From Citrobacter freundii (GTDB lineage Bacteria; Bacteroidota; Bacteroidia; Chitinophagales; Chitinophagaceae), in the NCBI GenBank assembly GCA_003243445.1, contig QFQQ01000001.1:124001-188000 (forward strand): DNA of 64,000 bases. Reading direction: 5' to 3'. A program made the position numbers and the translations under genes. Shown here piece by piece: positions 26,218 to 35,287 of the stretch (position 1 is its first letter; each line of letters opens with the position of its first letter). The notes below the pieces were generated by a model. That model searched no databases. It was not told the DNA's origin and saw only the letters and a program-made list of their open reading frames with translations.

Positions 26218-27156
26218 ATGATCCAGTATTTCAAAAATATCAATCACAAAACAGTAGAAGTTGATAAGCCCGAAGACGGCACCTGGGTCAATGTATTGCC
26301 CCCGCTGAAGCACGAGGAATTTTCCGAGCTGTCAGACAAGCTGGATATTCCTATCGACTTCCTGACCGACTCACTGGATATCGATGAGAGAAGCCGTTTT
26401 GAAAAAGATGCCAATACCAAATTGCTCGTGATCAAAACGCCGACGGAAAACAATTCCTTCAACGAGAGCGATGCATACTATATCACCATCCCGATCTGTG
26501 TGATCCTTACGCACAACCAGATCGTAACCGTGAACTCTTTTGAAAACCCTGCGATCAAAAAATTCCTGAGCACATTTCAGAACCGCCATCCGGATAAAAA
26601 GAACATGATGGTGCTGAAGATCTTTGAGAAAGTGGTGCAGAATTTTATGGAACACCTGAAAGAGATCAACCAGCGCAGGAATGTATTCGAGCAAAGACTG
26701 TATGATGCCAGCCGGAATGAACACCTGCTGGAGCTGATGCGCATACAAAAAAGCCTCGTGTATTTTGTAACGGCACTCCGGTCAAACGAGTTGCTCTTTA
26801 TCAAACTCGAACGCACCAATTTCCTCGGCTTGAATGAAGAGGAAAAAGAATTCCTGAATGACCTGATCGTTGACAATTCACAGGCCCTTGAAATGGCCAA
26901 TATTTATACAAATATTCTCAGCAGCACGCTGGACGCGTTCGCCAGCATCATCGCCAACAATCAGAACCAGGTATTGAAAAGACTGGCAGTGATCACTATC
27001 GTATTGACCTTCCCGGTATTGATCTCCAGTTTGTTCGGGATGAACGTGCCGAGTGGTTTTGAACATTCACCCTACGCATTTTACATCGTCGTATTTCTGT
27101 CACTCGCCATCGCCCTGATCGTTGGCTGGTTATTCCTCCGTAAAAAAATCATCTGA
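26218..27156 (+). CDS. corA: CorA-family magnesium/cobalt transporter
   Basis: A 312-aa inner-membrane Mg2+ channel. A cytoplasmic alpha/beta domain and long stalk helix (to about 245) lead to two C-terminal membrane helices. The signature GMN is in SLFGMNVPSGFE at the end of TM1 (VITIVLTFPVLISSLFGMN), and TM2 is AFYIVVFLSLAIALIVGWLF. The longer open frame upstream runs through the hairpin repeat, so I start at the ATG right after the promoter element (26218). A Nudix gene follows after 4 bases and is probably co-transcribed. Confidence 0.95.
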   Translation: MIQYFKNINHKTVEVDKPEDGTWVNVLPPLKHEEFSELSDKLDIPIDFLTDSLDIDERSRFEKDANTKLLVIKTPTENNSFNESDAYYITIPICVILTHNQIVTVNSFENPAIKKFLSTFQNRHPDKKNMMVLKIFEKVVQNFMEHLKEINQRRNVFEQRLYDASRNEHLLELMRIQKSLVYFVTALRSNELLFIKLERTNFLGLNEEEKEFLNDLIVDNSQALEMANIYTNILSSTLDAFASIIANNQNQVLKRLAVITIVLTFPVLISSLFGMNVPSGFEHSPYAFYIVVFLSLAIALIVGWLFLRKKII

Positions 27157-27160
27157 GCTC

Positions 27161-27622
27161 ATGCATTTCTTTAATATCCGCGTCTACGGCATCCTGATCA
27201 ATGAACAAAAGCAGGTGCTCGTGAGCGATGAATACATCCGTGGTGCTTATTATACCAAATTTCCCGGTGGAGGGCTTGAATTTGGCGAAGGCACACGTGA
27301 TTGCCTGAAACGGGAATTCAAGGAAGAAATGGACCTGGAGGTAGAGGTCGGTGAGCATCTTTACACCACTGATTTTTTCCAGATGTCAGCTTTCAATCCT
27401 GAACATCAGATCATTTCTATTTATTATTTTGCAAAAGCACTGGAAGAGATAAAAGCACCATTGCGGGATAAAGAATTTGACTTTGATGAACAGCAGATGG
27501 AAGTGTATCACCGGAGTGGTGAAACAGAAACATTCAGGTTTGTGAATTGGGAGGATTTTTCTTCGGCAGTGGTTACGCTGCCGATTGATAAGGTGGTAGC
27601 TGATTTAATCAAGAAACTTTAA
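27161..27622 (+). CDS. Nudix hydrolase
   Basis: A 153-aa pyrophosphohydrolase. The Nudix box GGGLEFGEGTRDCLKREFKE plus EMDLEV (about residues 42-67) matches GX5EX7REUXEEXGU, with the metal-binding Glu residues in REFKEE. The substrate (nucleotide-sugar, NDP or oxidised nucleotide) cannot be told. ATG 27161 lies 4 bases after the corA stop; an in-frame upstream start inside corA is rejected. The gene ends 5 bases before a family-2 hairpin in a convergent junction. Confidence 0.93.
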   Translation: MHFFNIRVYGILINEQKQVLVSDEYIRGAYYTKFPGGGLEFGEGTRDCLKREFKEEMDLEVEVGEHLYTTDFFQMSAFNPEHQIISIYYFAKALEEIKAPLRDKEFDFDEQQMEVYHRSGETETFRFVNWEDFSSAVVTLPIDKVVADLIKKL

Positions 27623-27626
27623 TTCG

Positions 27627-27853
27627 CATTGCGTAAGGCTCCCGCAGATTTCGCAAATTTTACATTCCGATTGAAGAAGAGCACCCGGCGTCTCATCATT
27701 TACGATAAAGAAAAGCGCAGATTACGCAGATAGAATCCCGATAACGGAAGCCACCTGCGTGATCTGCGCTTCAAATAAATGATTGACGATAAGCACAAAG
27801 ACCGATCGGCATCGGAGAAATCATCTGCGTAATCTGCGGGAACCTACGCAGTT
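27627..27853. repeat. Hairpin repeat family 2, copy 2, in a convergent junction
   Basis: The left edge ATTGCGTAAGGCTCCCGCAG runs into ATTTCGCA. The right edge (27825-27853) ATCTGCGTAATCTGCGGGAA is followed by CCTACGCAGTT, pairing imperfectly with it. An inner inverted pair is AAGCGCAGATTACGCAGAT (from 27714) with CACCTGCGTGATCTGCGCTT. It lies between the Nudix gene (plus) and the YhhQ-type gene (minus). Confidence 0.8.
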
Positions 27854-27869
27854 CAATCAAAGGCATATC

Positions 27870-28664
27870 TCATGATGACATGGCTCCCTTCTTCATTTCC
27901 GCAGCCACTTCATGTCCCAGGTATCGTTCAATCCAGTTATGCACCCAGTAAATAACCGGTGTCAGCACCACGGCCATGATAAATTTATAAATATAATTTC
28001 CCACACAAATTGTCATCACCTGGGCGAAAGACCATGGCTCTCCCTGGTTGGAAGATATGCGCGGACCTATGTAAAATGCAATAAATAATACAACAAAACT
28101 GTCGACAAACTGCGATACAATAGTCGACCCAGTTGATCTCAGCCAGATCTTATTTTCCCCTGTCATTTCCTTGATCTTATGGAAAATATACACATCCAAC
28201 ACCTGCCCTATAAGAAATGCGATAAGCGAAGCAATAATGATCCATGAGCTCTGCCCTAGTATAGACTGATAAGCGACATTTGCATCATTTATTCCTTGTT
28301 TCGCATAATTCCCTGTCCAGAAATCGGCGGAACTAAGATGGATCGCCCCCTGAAACATAATGAAGGTATATGCGATCAATGCGATAGCGAGAAACGACAA
28401 AAAACGAACGCCTTTCATTCCGTAATATTCATTAATTGTATCGGTCATAATGAATACGACCGGCCATAATAACACGCCAGCCGTCAGATTGAATGAAAAT
28501 TTATTTCCGAATAAAGGTATCTCCAGCGGCGATATGCCCAGCGTTTTCTCCAGCGAAAAGATCTTCACTCCGATCACTTCCGCGATCAATGCATTGGCAA
28601 TAAAAAAGCCGCCGAGAATGAGGAACAGTCTTGTCGGTTTGCTTTTAATGATTGTAAGAATCAT
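27870..28664 (-). CDS. Queuosine precursor transporter, YhhQ/DUF165 family
   Basis: A 264-aa membrane protein with about six helices. The family hallmark WLRSTGSTIVSQFVDSFVV (about residues 176-194) and VVFIMTDTINEYYG (about 69-82) match the Vut_1/DUF165 family, whose E. coli member YhhQ imports queuosine precursors (preQ0/preQ1). I looked for a preQ1 riboswitch upstream and saw none. Its start overlaps the end of a small membrane protein gene by 20 bases, so the two are coupled. It is longer than E. coli YhhQ (about 220 aa) because of an insertion around 115-130. Confidence 0.9.
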   Translation of the reverse strand: MILTIIKSKPTRLFLILGGFFIANALIAEVIGVKIFSLEKTLGISPLEIPLFGNKFSFNLTAGVLLWPVVFIMTDTINEYYGMKGVRFLSFLAIALIAYTFIMFQGAIHLSSADFWTGNYAKQGINDANVAYQSILGQSSWIIIASLIAFLIGQVLDVYIFHKIKEMTGENKIWLRSTGSTIVSQFVDSFVVLFIAFYIGPRISSNQGEPWSFAQVMTICVGNYIYKFIMAVVLTPVIYWVHNWIERYLGHEVAAEMKKGAMSS

Positions 28665-28947
28665 TGGGATAAAATATATAAAGGATGAGTATGATCAGAA
28701 AAAGAAGGTTGGCGATAACCAGCCATAAAGGCACGTAAGCGGTCAGCCGTCTTTTTAAAAATAACACGATAAGGTAACATATGTTTGTGATGGGAATCAA
28801 TATACCCCCCATAAAATAGCCGAGGATCACAATAAAGGAAGTAGCACCGTCCTCGCCGACCCAATCCCTGATCAGCAACGAGAACGCCAGGAGGAAAAAA
28901 AAGCCGCAGATAAAAGCCAATCTAGACAAAAATAATAACCAGCGCAT
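28645..28947 (-). CDS. Small integral membrane protein, unknown function
   Basis: A 100-aa protein with three hydrophobic helices (about 4-26 LLFLSRLAFICGFFFLLAFS, 36-62, and 74-92 LWLVIANLLFLIILILYIF). No family is recognised. It overlaps the downstream YhhQ-type gene by 20 bases and is read first, so it is probably co-transcribed; a link to queuosine uptake is not established. It is divergent from the YfhO-like gene. Confidence 0.65.
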   Translation of the reverse strand: MRWLLFLSRLAFICGFFFLLAFSLLIRDWVGEDGATSFIVILGYFMGGILIPITNICYLIVLFLKRRLTAYVPLWLVIANLLFLIILILYIFYPNDSYNH

Positions 28948-29062
28948 CGGTGATTTTCGTCTAAAATAGCATTATTTTGTCAGCCCGGGCTCTAAAGCTT
29001 TCCACCTCAACCGGATAGCTAAAACCCTGCAGCCCATCGCATAAAAAATAAAAGACAACCGG

Positions 29063-31534
29063 ATGAAAAACGATCTCGTCAAAAAGATACTTCCACATGT
29101 TATTGCGATCCTGATCTTCTTTATCGTCTCCGTCATTTTCTGCAAGCCCGCGCTTGAAGGCAATGTACTGAGTCAGCATGATATCGTAGGCTGGAAAGGC
29201 ATGGCGCAAAGTGCGTTCGATTACAAGGAACAACATGGCCATTTCCCTTTGTGGAATACACACGTATTCTCCGGTATGCCGAACTATATGATCGCGATGG
29301 AAGGCAAATCTGTTATGCCTGATATGAACAAAGTATTAGGCCTCTGGCTTCCGGAACCGATCAATTTCTTTTTTATCTCCTGTGTCTGTTTTTATATACT
29401 TTGTCTTTCATTCAGGTTAAGGCCTGTGATCGGGATTTTCGGCGGACTGGCTTTTGCATTTGCCACGTATAACCCCATCATCATTGCTGCAGGACACGTT
29501 ACAAAAATGTATGCGATCGCCTATCTTCCGTTATTGCTCGCCGGCCTGATCAATACGTATGAAAAGCGGTACTGGCTTGGTCTTGCAATCACCACACTGG
29601 GCACGTATGTGCTGCTGAATGCCAACCACCCGCAGATCAGCTATTACTTCTTTATTGCAGCGGCCATCATCACGATCTGCTATCTTATTGTCTGGATACA
29701 GAAAAAAGAATGGAAACATCTGGGCATTGCATTCGGCATCACCGTCATTGCGGCGGCGGCAGGCATGCTTACCACGGCAATGAACCTGATGACTTCCACA
29801 GAATATGCAAAAGCTACTATCCGCGGTGGTACAAATGTCTCCATTCAGGGAGACAGCGTGAAAGCAAATAAAACAGAAGGGCTGGATACAGATTACGCAT
29901 TTGGATACAGTCTGGGCCGCGGTGAAGAACTGACATTGTTCATGCCGAATGTATTTGGCGGAAGCGGGAATGCTCCGCAGGATGAAAATTCTCATGTGAT
30001 CGAAAAACTCACGGCACGCGGGGTACCTGAAGCAAACGCGCAACAATTGCTTACAAACCTGCCGAGATTCTGGGGTGATCCGGGTGGCACCGCAGGAGGC
30101 CCGTTCTATGTAGGTGTGATCGTCTGTATACTGGCCATAATCGGGATCATTTTGTATAAACACCCGATCCGCTGGGGCTTACTTGCTATCGTCCTGCTGG
30201 GAATTATGATGGCATGGGGTAAAAACTTCATGGGCTTTAATCTCTTCCTCTTTAAACATCTTCCCTTATACTCGAAGTTCCGCTCACCATCTATTGCCAT
30301 GGTGATCCCGCAATTTATTTTGCCGATCGCTGCGGTACTTGGATTGCACGTGTTATTCTTCCGGGATAATGCACGTGAATTATTAAAAACGGATTTCAAA
30401 AAAGTACTGTATGGTTTAGGTGGATTTGCAGCCCTTCTCATCATCGCTTACCTAGGAATGAGCTATAGTTCACCGTTGGACCAACAGATCATTGGCGCAA
30501 AATGGGATGCAAGCGGAACGGATGAACTCGGCCGCCTGATCGTTTCCGGATTGAAAGAAGACCGCAAGGCAATGTATGGCGGGCAATTGCTGAGAACGCT
30601 TGCATTCATGGCACTCGTGATCGGTTTGCTCTGGCTGTATATGAAAAATATGCTGAAGCCGGTTGCGGTTGTCGGCATCCTTGCGGCCGTGACATTCATT
30701 GATCAGTTCGCCGTTGATAAAAAATACCTGAACGATGAGAACTTCCGTTCAAAGGATGAACTGGTAATTGAAACGGCCACCAGGAATCAGATAGACGAGC
30801 AGATCCTTGCAGATAAAGATCCTCACTTCCGTGTATTCAATGCGGGTAATGACCGCTTCAGCGCAAGTGATTTCCATTATCCAACATTCCATCGCACACT
30901 GGGTGGTTATCACCCGGCCAAACTGCGTCTCTACCAGGATGTGATTGAGCGCTACCTCATGGGTGAAGATAACCGGGAGATCCTGAACATGCTCGATGCG
31001 AAATATGTAGTAGCCACAAATCCGCAGAATGGTCAACAGGTACTGATACCAAACCCAAGCGCTTACGGTGCAGCATGGCTGGTTAAAAATGTGGAGCTGG
31101 TGAATGACGATGTAAGCGAACTGCAATCCATCGGCAAAGCCAATCTTCATGAAACAGCTTTTGTACAAAAAGCATATCAGGAAAACGTAACCCAACCGCA
31201 GTGGGATTCCACCGCCACCATCGCATTGGCGAAGTACGATAATGATGAAATTGAATACAATTTCAATGCATCAACGCCACAGTTTGCCGTATTCAGTGAG
31301 ATCTACTACAACATGGGCTGGAATGCCTACATCGATGGCAAGAAAGCACCTTATGTAAAAACTGATTACGCGCTGCGCGGCATGTCGGTTCCTGCAGGAA
31401 AACACACGATCAAATTTGTATTTGAACCATCTACCTATAAAAAAGGCGTGACCATTTCACTGGTAAGTTCGATCATTGTATTGATCCTTATCCTGGGCGG
31501 CCTGTTTATGGCATGGAAAGAAAGTAAAAAGTAA
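29063..31534 (+). CDS. YfhO-family polytopic membrane protein
   Basis: An 823-aa inner-membrane protein with a long multi-helix N-terminal part. QHDIVGWKGMAQSAFDYK and FPLWNTHVFSGMPNYM (about 35-75) are the family-typical first periplasmic loop, and a soluble C-terminal beta domain (about 580-800) precedes a last helix (LVSSIIVLILILGGLFMAW). YfhO proteins resemble GT-C glycosyltransferases and in some bacteria modify surface glycopolymers such as lipoteichoic acid; here a role in surface polysaccharide modification fits the glycosyltransferase genes just downstream. An intrinsic terminator follows, separating it from GT4. Confidence 0.88.
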   Translation: MKNDLVKKILPHVIAILIFFIVSVIFCKPALEGNVLSQHDIVGWKGMAQSAFDYKEQHGHFPLWNTHVFSGMPNYMIAMEGKSVMPDMNKVLGLWLPEPINFFFISCVCFYILCLSFRLRPVIGIFGGLAFAFATYNPIIIAAGHVTKMYAIAYLPLLLAGLINTYEKRYWLGLAITTLGTYVLLNANHPQISYYFFIAAAIITICYLIVWIQKKEWKHLGIAFGITVIAAAAGMLTTAMNLMTSTEYAKATIRGGTNVSIQGDSVKANKTEGLDTDYAFGYSLGRGEELTLFMPNVFGGSGNAPQDENSHVIEKLTARGVPEANAQQLLTNLPRFWGDPGGTAGGPFYVGVIVCILAIIGIILYKHPIRWGLLAIVLLGIMMAWGKNFMGFNLFLFKHLPLYSKFRSPSIAMVIPQFILPIAAVLGLHVLFFRDNARELLKTDFKKVLYGLGGFAALLIIAYLGMSYSSPLDQQIIGAKWDASGTDELGRLIVSGLKEDRKAMYGGQLLRTLAFMALVIGLLWLYMKNMLKPVAVVGILAAVTFIDQFAVDKKYLNDENFRSKDELVIETATRNQIDEQILADKDPHFRVFNAGNDRFSASDFHYPTFHRTLGGYHPAKLRLYQDVIERYLMGEDNREILNMLDAKYVVATNPQNGQQVLIPNPSAYGAAWLVKNVELVNDDVSELQSIGKANLHETAFVQKAYQENVTQPQWDSTATIALAKYDNDEIEYNFNASTPQFAVFSEIYYNMGWNAYIDGKKAPYVKTDYALRGMSVPAGKHTIKFVFEPSTYKKGVTISLVSSIIVLILILGGLFMAWKESKK

Positions 31535-31540
31535 AAAGCA

Positions 31541-31585
31541 AAAACTTCCGGACCGTGTAGCCTGCACCTTCCGGAAGTTTTTTAC
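31541..31585 (+). terminator. Intrinsic terminator with extended TTTTTAC-type arms
   Basis: AAAACTTCCGGA (31541-31552) pairs with TCCGGAAGTTTT (31570-31581), followed by TTAC and more T-rich sequence. The stem can extend outwards because AGTAAAAAGTAAAAAG (from 31533) mirrors TTTTTACTTTTTACTTT (to 31611). It lies right after the YfhO-like stop codon. Confidence 0.8.
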
Positions 31586-31614
31586 TTTTGAATTTTTACT
31601 TTTTACTTTGAAGC

Positions 31615-32715
31615 ATGAAGGTAGTCAGCCTTGTCTGGTACAAAGTACTGCCGCCCTTATTCGGCGGACAGAAGGGAATTGCTCACTTCAATCGCTCGCT
31701 CGCCAAACATTGCGAACTCACCTGTGTTTGTTCAAACGATAATACTCCGAATGAGCCCTACAAGGTATTGCCAATATTACCGACAGGGCAAAAACATGTA
31801 TTGAATCCTTTTTACTGGTCAAAGGTCAGCCGTACAGTAAAAAAAGAAAAAGCGCGGATCATCATTCTTGAACATCCTTATCATGGCATTGCGGCCTGGC
31901 TGGCTGCGCGCTTCAATTTTGCAAAGCTGATCGTTCATTCGCACAATATAGAATCGAACCGGTTCCGGCAGATCGGTAAATGGTGGTGGCCTTTGCTGCG
32001 GATCTATGAGAAATGGACACATCGCCGGGCAGATCTGAGTTTGTTTAAAACGCCGGAGGATCAAACATGGGCGATCAGGAACTTTGGCCTTAAACCGGAA
32101 AAATGCCTGGTCATCCCTTATGGGATAGAGCCGCCTCCCCAAATAACGGACTCATCCATTAACATACGTGACCAATATGAGCTGAAGCCTGAGGAGAAGC
32201 TCCTGCTTTTTGCCGGCACACTCGATTATGAACCGAATGCCAGGGCGGTGAAAGATATTTACCAGATCATTGCACCGGCGCTGAGAGCTGCTGGTCTTCA
32301 GTTCAGGATCATCATCTGCGGACGCAACCGCTTCGAAGCATTCCAATATCTCAGGGATTTCCAGGATCCATCGGTGATAATGGCTGGAGAAGTCCCGTCG
32401 ATCGATCCATATTTCAGCACTGCTGATGTATTTATCAACCCGGTGCTGAGTGGCGGCGGCATCCAGACAAAAAACCTGGACGCTATAGCAAACAATTGCA
32501 ATACGGTCTGCTTTGGCTCCCTCGCTACCGGCATTCCGAAAGATCTGTGCAGAGACAAACTTCGTACGGCGGCAGATGGAGATTGGGGCCGGTTCTGCGG
32601 ACAGATCGTTGAAGCCACGAAATCAAATCCACCAACCCCTGCAGGTTTTTTCAGTTATTTTGACTGGCAACGCATCCTCCAGCCGCTTATTCATAAATTG
32701 CAGCTGCATGAATGA
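31615..32715 (+). CDS. GT4-like glycosyltransferase (GT-B fold)
   Basis: A 366-aa cytoplasmic glycosyltransferase. The N-terminal acceptor domain contains GGQKGIAHFNRSLAKH. The C-terminal donor domain contains KLLLFAGTLDYEPNARAV and the GT4 donor signature region DVFINPVLSGGGIQTKNLDA (about 263-282). It probably transfers a hexose to a growing surface glycan. Its last 8 bases overlap the following GT2 gene, so both are translated together. The nucleotide-sugar donor is unknown. Confidence 0.9.
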   Translation: MKVVSLVWYKVLPPLFGGQKGIAHFNRSLAKHCELTCVCSNDNTPNEPYKVLPILPTGQKHVLNPFYWSKVSRTVKKEKARIIILEHPYHGIAAWLAARFNFAKLIVHSHNIESNRFRQIGKWWWPLLRIYEKWTHRRADLSLFKTPEDQTWAIRNFGLKPEKCLVIPYGIEPPPQITDSSINIRDQYELKPEEKLLLFAGTLDYEPNARAVKDIYQIIAPALRAAGLQFRIIICGRNRFEAFQYLRDFQDPSVIMAGEVPSIDPYFSTADVFINPVLSGGGIQTKNLDAIANNCNTVCFGSLATGIPKDLCRDKLRTAADGDWGRFCGQIVEATKSNPPTPAGFFSYFDWQRILQPLIHKLQLHE

Positions 32716-33625
32716 ACTGATCTCCATTCTGATAATTACTTATAATCGCCCGGATGACCTGCTGGAACTGTTGCAGAGCATGAACAGCGAAACAGATCTT
32801 TCTTCCCTGAAAGAAATACTTGTATTGAATAACGCAAGCACGGTTTCTTATGAAAAACCCATTGCTTTTATCGAGGCTAACCCACAATTGAAAGTCAACT
32901 ATATTCTTTCCGGCGAGAACCTTGGTGTATCAAGGGGACGCAATAAGCTCATGGCAATGGCTAAGGGTGAATTGCTGCTGGTGTTGGATGATGATATCCT
33001 TTTTCATACACCCAACAGTCTTCCCGTCATCGCTTCTGTTTTTCAAAAAGAGTTTTTCCAAAACGCCAATGCCGGCGTGATCACGTTCCGCGTGATCTAT
33101 TACGAAACAAAAGAACAGCAGCAGACGGCATTGCCACACAAACAGTTTGAAGAATACCGCTATAAAGATGTATTCCTCACTTCTTACTTCACCGGGTGTT
33201 CGCATCTGCTGAAAAAAGAAGTCCTGGCAAAAACAGGTTTTTATCCTGAAGATTTTTTTTATGGCATGGAGGAATATGATCTTTCCTACAGGATCATCAA
33301 TGCCGGATATTCACTGGGATATGATAGTGCTGTAACTTTTGAACATAAAGAATCACCGAAGGGAAGACAATTGAATCATGAAAAACTGGCCTCGCAATGG
33401 GTGAATAAAACTAAGGTTGCAAGGCGATATCTTCCTTTTAAATATTATCTCACAACCATGATGGCCTGGAGCATGGAGTATGTAAAAAAAGCGGGAGGTC
33501 ACTGGGGCACATATTTTAGTGCGTGGAGAAAGGCGTTAAAAGCAGGTTTGGGTGAAAAAAGAAATCCGGTTGGGAAGAAAGCCTTGGAGTATTTGAAGAG
33601 TGTTAGGGCGAGGTTGTGGTATTGA
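32708..33625 (+). CDS. GT2-family glycosyltransferase
   Basis: A 305-aa GT-A fold enzyme. The start ISILIITYNRPDDLLELLQS, the DXD-type metal site LLLVLDDDILF (about 91-101), and the later FFYGMEEYDLSYRIINAGYS (about 180-199) are classic GT2 motifs. I start at ATG 32708, which overlaps the end of the GT4 gene, since the longer open frame reads through GT4 sequence. The C-terminal half is basic and may contact the membrane. It precedes the large nested palindrome at the convergent junction. Confidence 0.9.
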   Translation: MNELISILIITYNRPDDLLELLQSMNSETDLSSLKEILVLNNASTVSYEKPIAFIEANPQLKVNYILSGENLGVSRGRNKLMAMAKGELLLVLDDDILFHTPNSLPVIASVFQKEFFQNANAGVITFRVIYYETKEQQQTALPHKQFEEYRYKDVFLTSYFTGCSHLLKKEVLAKTGFYPEDFFYGMEEYDLSYRIINAGYSLGYDSAVTFEHKESPKGRQLNHEKLASQWVNKTKVARRYLPFKYYLTTMMAWSMEYVKKAGGHWGTYFSAWRKALKAGLGEKRNPVGKKALEYLKSVRARLWY

Positions 33626-33668
33626 TTTGGGAAGATGTTTTCAAGTGCTTATAGATCGAGCACTCCTC

Positions 33669-34138
33669 TCCCACAATTTTAGTTCCATGTCGTTTAGTTA
33701 GTAAAACCGGCCCGAATTGACTGGCGTAGGGGCCCCTCTAAATCTCCCCCTGCAGGCTGATCGTTACCCACATTTTGTCAGCATAGGCTTTTCAGTTGAA
33801 GCAGTGCAGATTCCCGCAGATCACGCAGATCTTATCAGGTTGATAATTGAAAAGATCGCACTTATGGTTACAATCCCTCGTCAGCAGGCGCGGATTACGC
33901 GGATACGCCTCTGTTATCGGAAGTTTATCTGCGTCATCTGCGATAACAAACCGCAAGATTTACCCAATGCTGCCTATTTTCAATTATCAACCTGATAAGA
34001 TCTGCGTGATCTGCGGGAAACTATGCCATGCTGAATTTGGGTAATGATCAGCCTGAAGGGGAGATTTAGAGGGGCCCTACGCCAGGCGAGCAAATAGCTT
34101 TCCCTTAGCTAAACAACATTACATTTTAATTGTGGGTA
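33669..34138. repeat. Nested palindrome of about 470 bp (hairpin family 2, copy 3)
   Basis: Outer arms: CCCACAATTTTAG...GTTTAGTTAG at 33670-33701, mirrored near 34108-34137. Next: CTGGCGTAGGGGCCCCTCTA (33721) mirrored by TAGAGGGGCCCTACGCCAG (34067-34085). Then GGCTGATCGTTACCCA with TGGGTAATGATCAGCC, and GCAGATCACGCAGATCTTAT followed by CAGGTTGATAATTGAAAA, with its mirror at 33977-34018. Inner units are GCGGATTACGCGGATA and TCTGCGTCATCTGCGATAAC. There is no gene in the 644-base gap (33626-34269). It lies between two convergent glycosyltransferase operons. Confidence 0.9.
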
Positions 34139-34269
34139 AGGAATGCGCGATCATGGTTTTTGATAAGCCCGCATTCAAAAACACAAGCGAAAAACTTTAA
34201 CTAACCTGTACTGACTGTTAAGCATCAAATTTTACCGGAAACCAATAGTCTCTGACTACGTATAATCCT

Positions 34270-35271
34270 TCACAGCACTTTATAGAAATACCTTTTATCC
34301 CCCGCCATCCTCGGAAGAAACGGCATCAGCTTGAATGTATTTTTTGTAAATCCCCACCAGTTCTTCCACTCTTCTCCCACGTTTGACAACATCAAGGTTT
34401 TCAGCATTGCCCCGGTAAAGGCGACGGGGATCGCGGTGAAATAAGTGCAGATATGTATCAGCCACCATATCACTCCAAACTGTTTCCTGATCCGCAGCAG
34501 CCCGGAGATCATGAGCTGAAAGCCTTTTCTGTCTGAAAGATTTGCATACCCTTTTGCCTTGCTTGCGAATGCAGTATTCGCAGAAGCTCCTTCCAGGTGT
34601 ACTACATGCAGATCGCCATATACGCAAAGCGGTCCCTGTTTTCTCAAACGGCTGCACCATTCGATCTCTTCCGAGTAAAGAAAAAAATCTTCATCCAGCA
34701 GACCCGCTGTATCAATGGCAGACCTTTTTGCCATAATAAACGCGCCATTGATCCAATCGACTTCCACGACACCGGTTGCTTCCGCAACATTTGTTTTTTT
34801 TACTTTCATCCGCAAACCAACCCAACGGATGAACCGGCCGAGATAAGGCAATGCCATCAGGTGATTCAAACCGCCTTTCATAAAAAAATTACCGGAGATC
34901 TGCGGCGAGCGGTCACGGTTAAGCAACTGTACTCCGGCGGCAGGATAAGAAGAACTGATCAAACGCCGATAGCATGTTGCAATAGCATTGTCTTCATTTA
35001 ACGTGTCTGAATTTAACAGCAGCACTACCTCTCCTTTTGCCTGCCTGATACCTGCATTATTGGCGCGGGCAAATCCGCTGTTATAGCTCATCTGTATCCA
35101 ATTGACCATCGGATATTCCGATGTCACCGTTTCGCGGCTGTTATCCTGAGAATCATTGTCCACGATGATCACTTCACAACCATCCGTGTCCGCGGCATAG
35201 ATCGTTTGCAAACAATCCAGCAGCAACTGCGGTGTTTTATAATTGACGATTATAATGGAATACCGGATCAT
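34270..35271 (-). CDS. GT2-family glycosyltransferase (rhamnosyltransferase-like)
   Basis: A 333-aa GT-A enzyme: IRYSIIIVNYKTPQLLLDCL, YNSGFARANNAGIRQAKGEV, the metal-binding VLLLNSDT (about 87-94) and DEDFFLYSEEIEWCSRLRKQ (about 192-211), followed by C-terminal hydrophobic segments (WWLIHICTYFTAIPVAFTGA). The NNxGxxxA...LLLNSDT layout is that of WbbL-like rhamnosyltransferases. It is the last gene of the nine-gene minus-strand polysaccharide operon, 16 bases after its neighbour. It probably adds a 6-deoxyhexose, possibly the CDP-linked sugar made by this operon, which is inference. Confidence 0.92.
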   Translation of the reverse strand: MIRYSIIIVNYKTPQLLLDCLQTIYAADTDGCEVIIVDNDSQDNSRETVTSEYPMVNWIQMSYNSGFARANNAGIRQAKGEVVLLLNSDTLNEDNAIATCYRRLISSSYPAAGVQLLNRDRSPQISGNFFMKGGLNHLMALPYLGRFIRWVGLRMKVKKTNVAEATGVVEVDWINGAFIMAKRSAIDTAGLLDEDFFLYSEEIEWCSRLRKQGPLCVYGDLHVVHLEGASANTAFASKAKGYANLSDRKGFQLMISGLLRIRKQFGVIWWLIHICTYFTAIPVAFTGAMLKTLMLSNVGEEWKNWWGFTKNTFKLMPFLPRMAGDKRYFYKVL

Positions 35272-35287
35272 GCGGTAATGATAAGTG

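Noticed and set aside
28665..29062. preQ1 riboswitch for the YhhQ-type transporter
   Set aside because: The transporter start overlaps the preceding gene, and no preQ1 aptamer-like pseudoknot was recognisable upstream of that gene.
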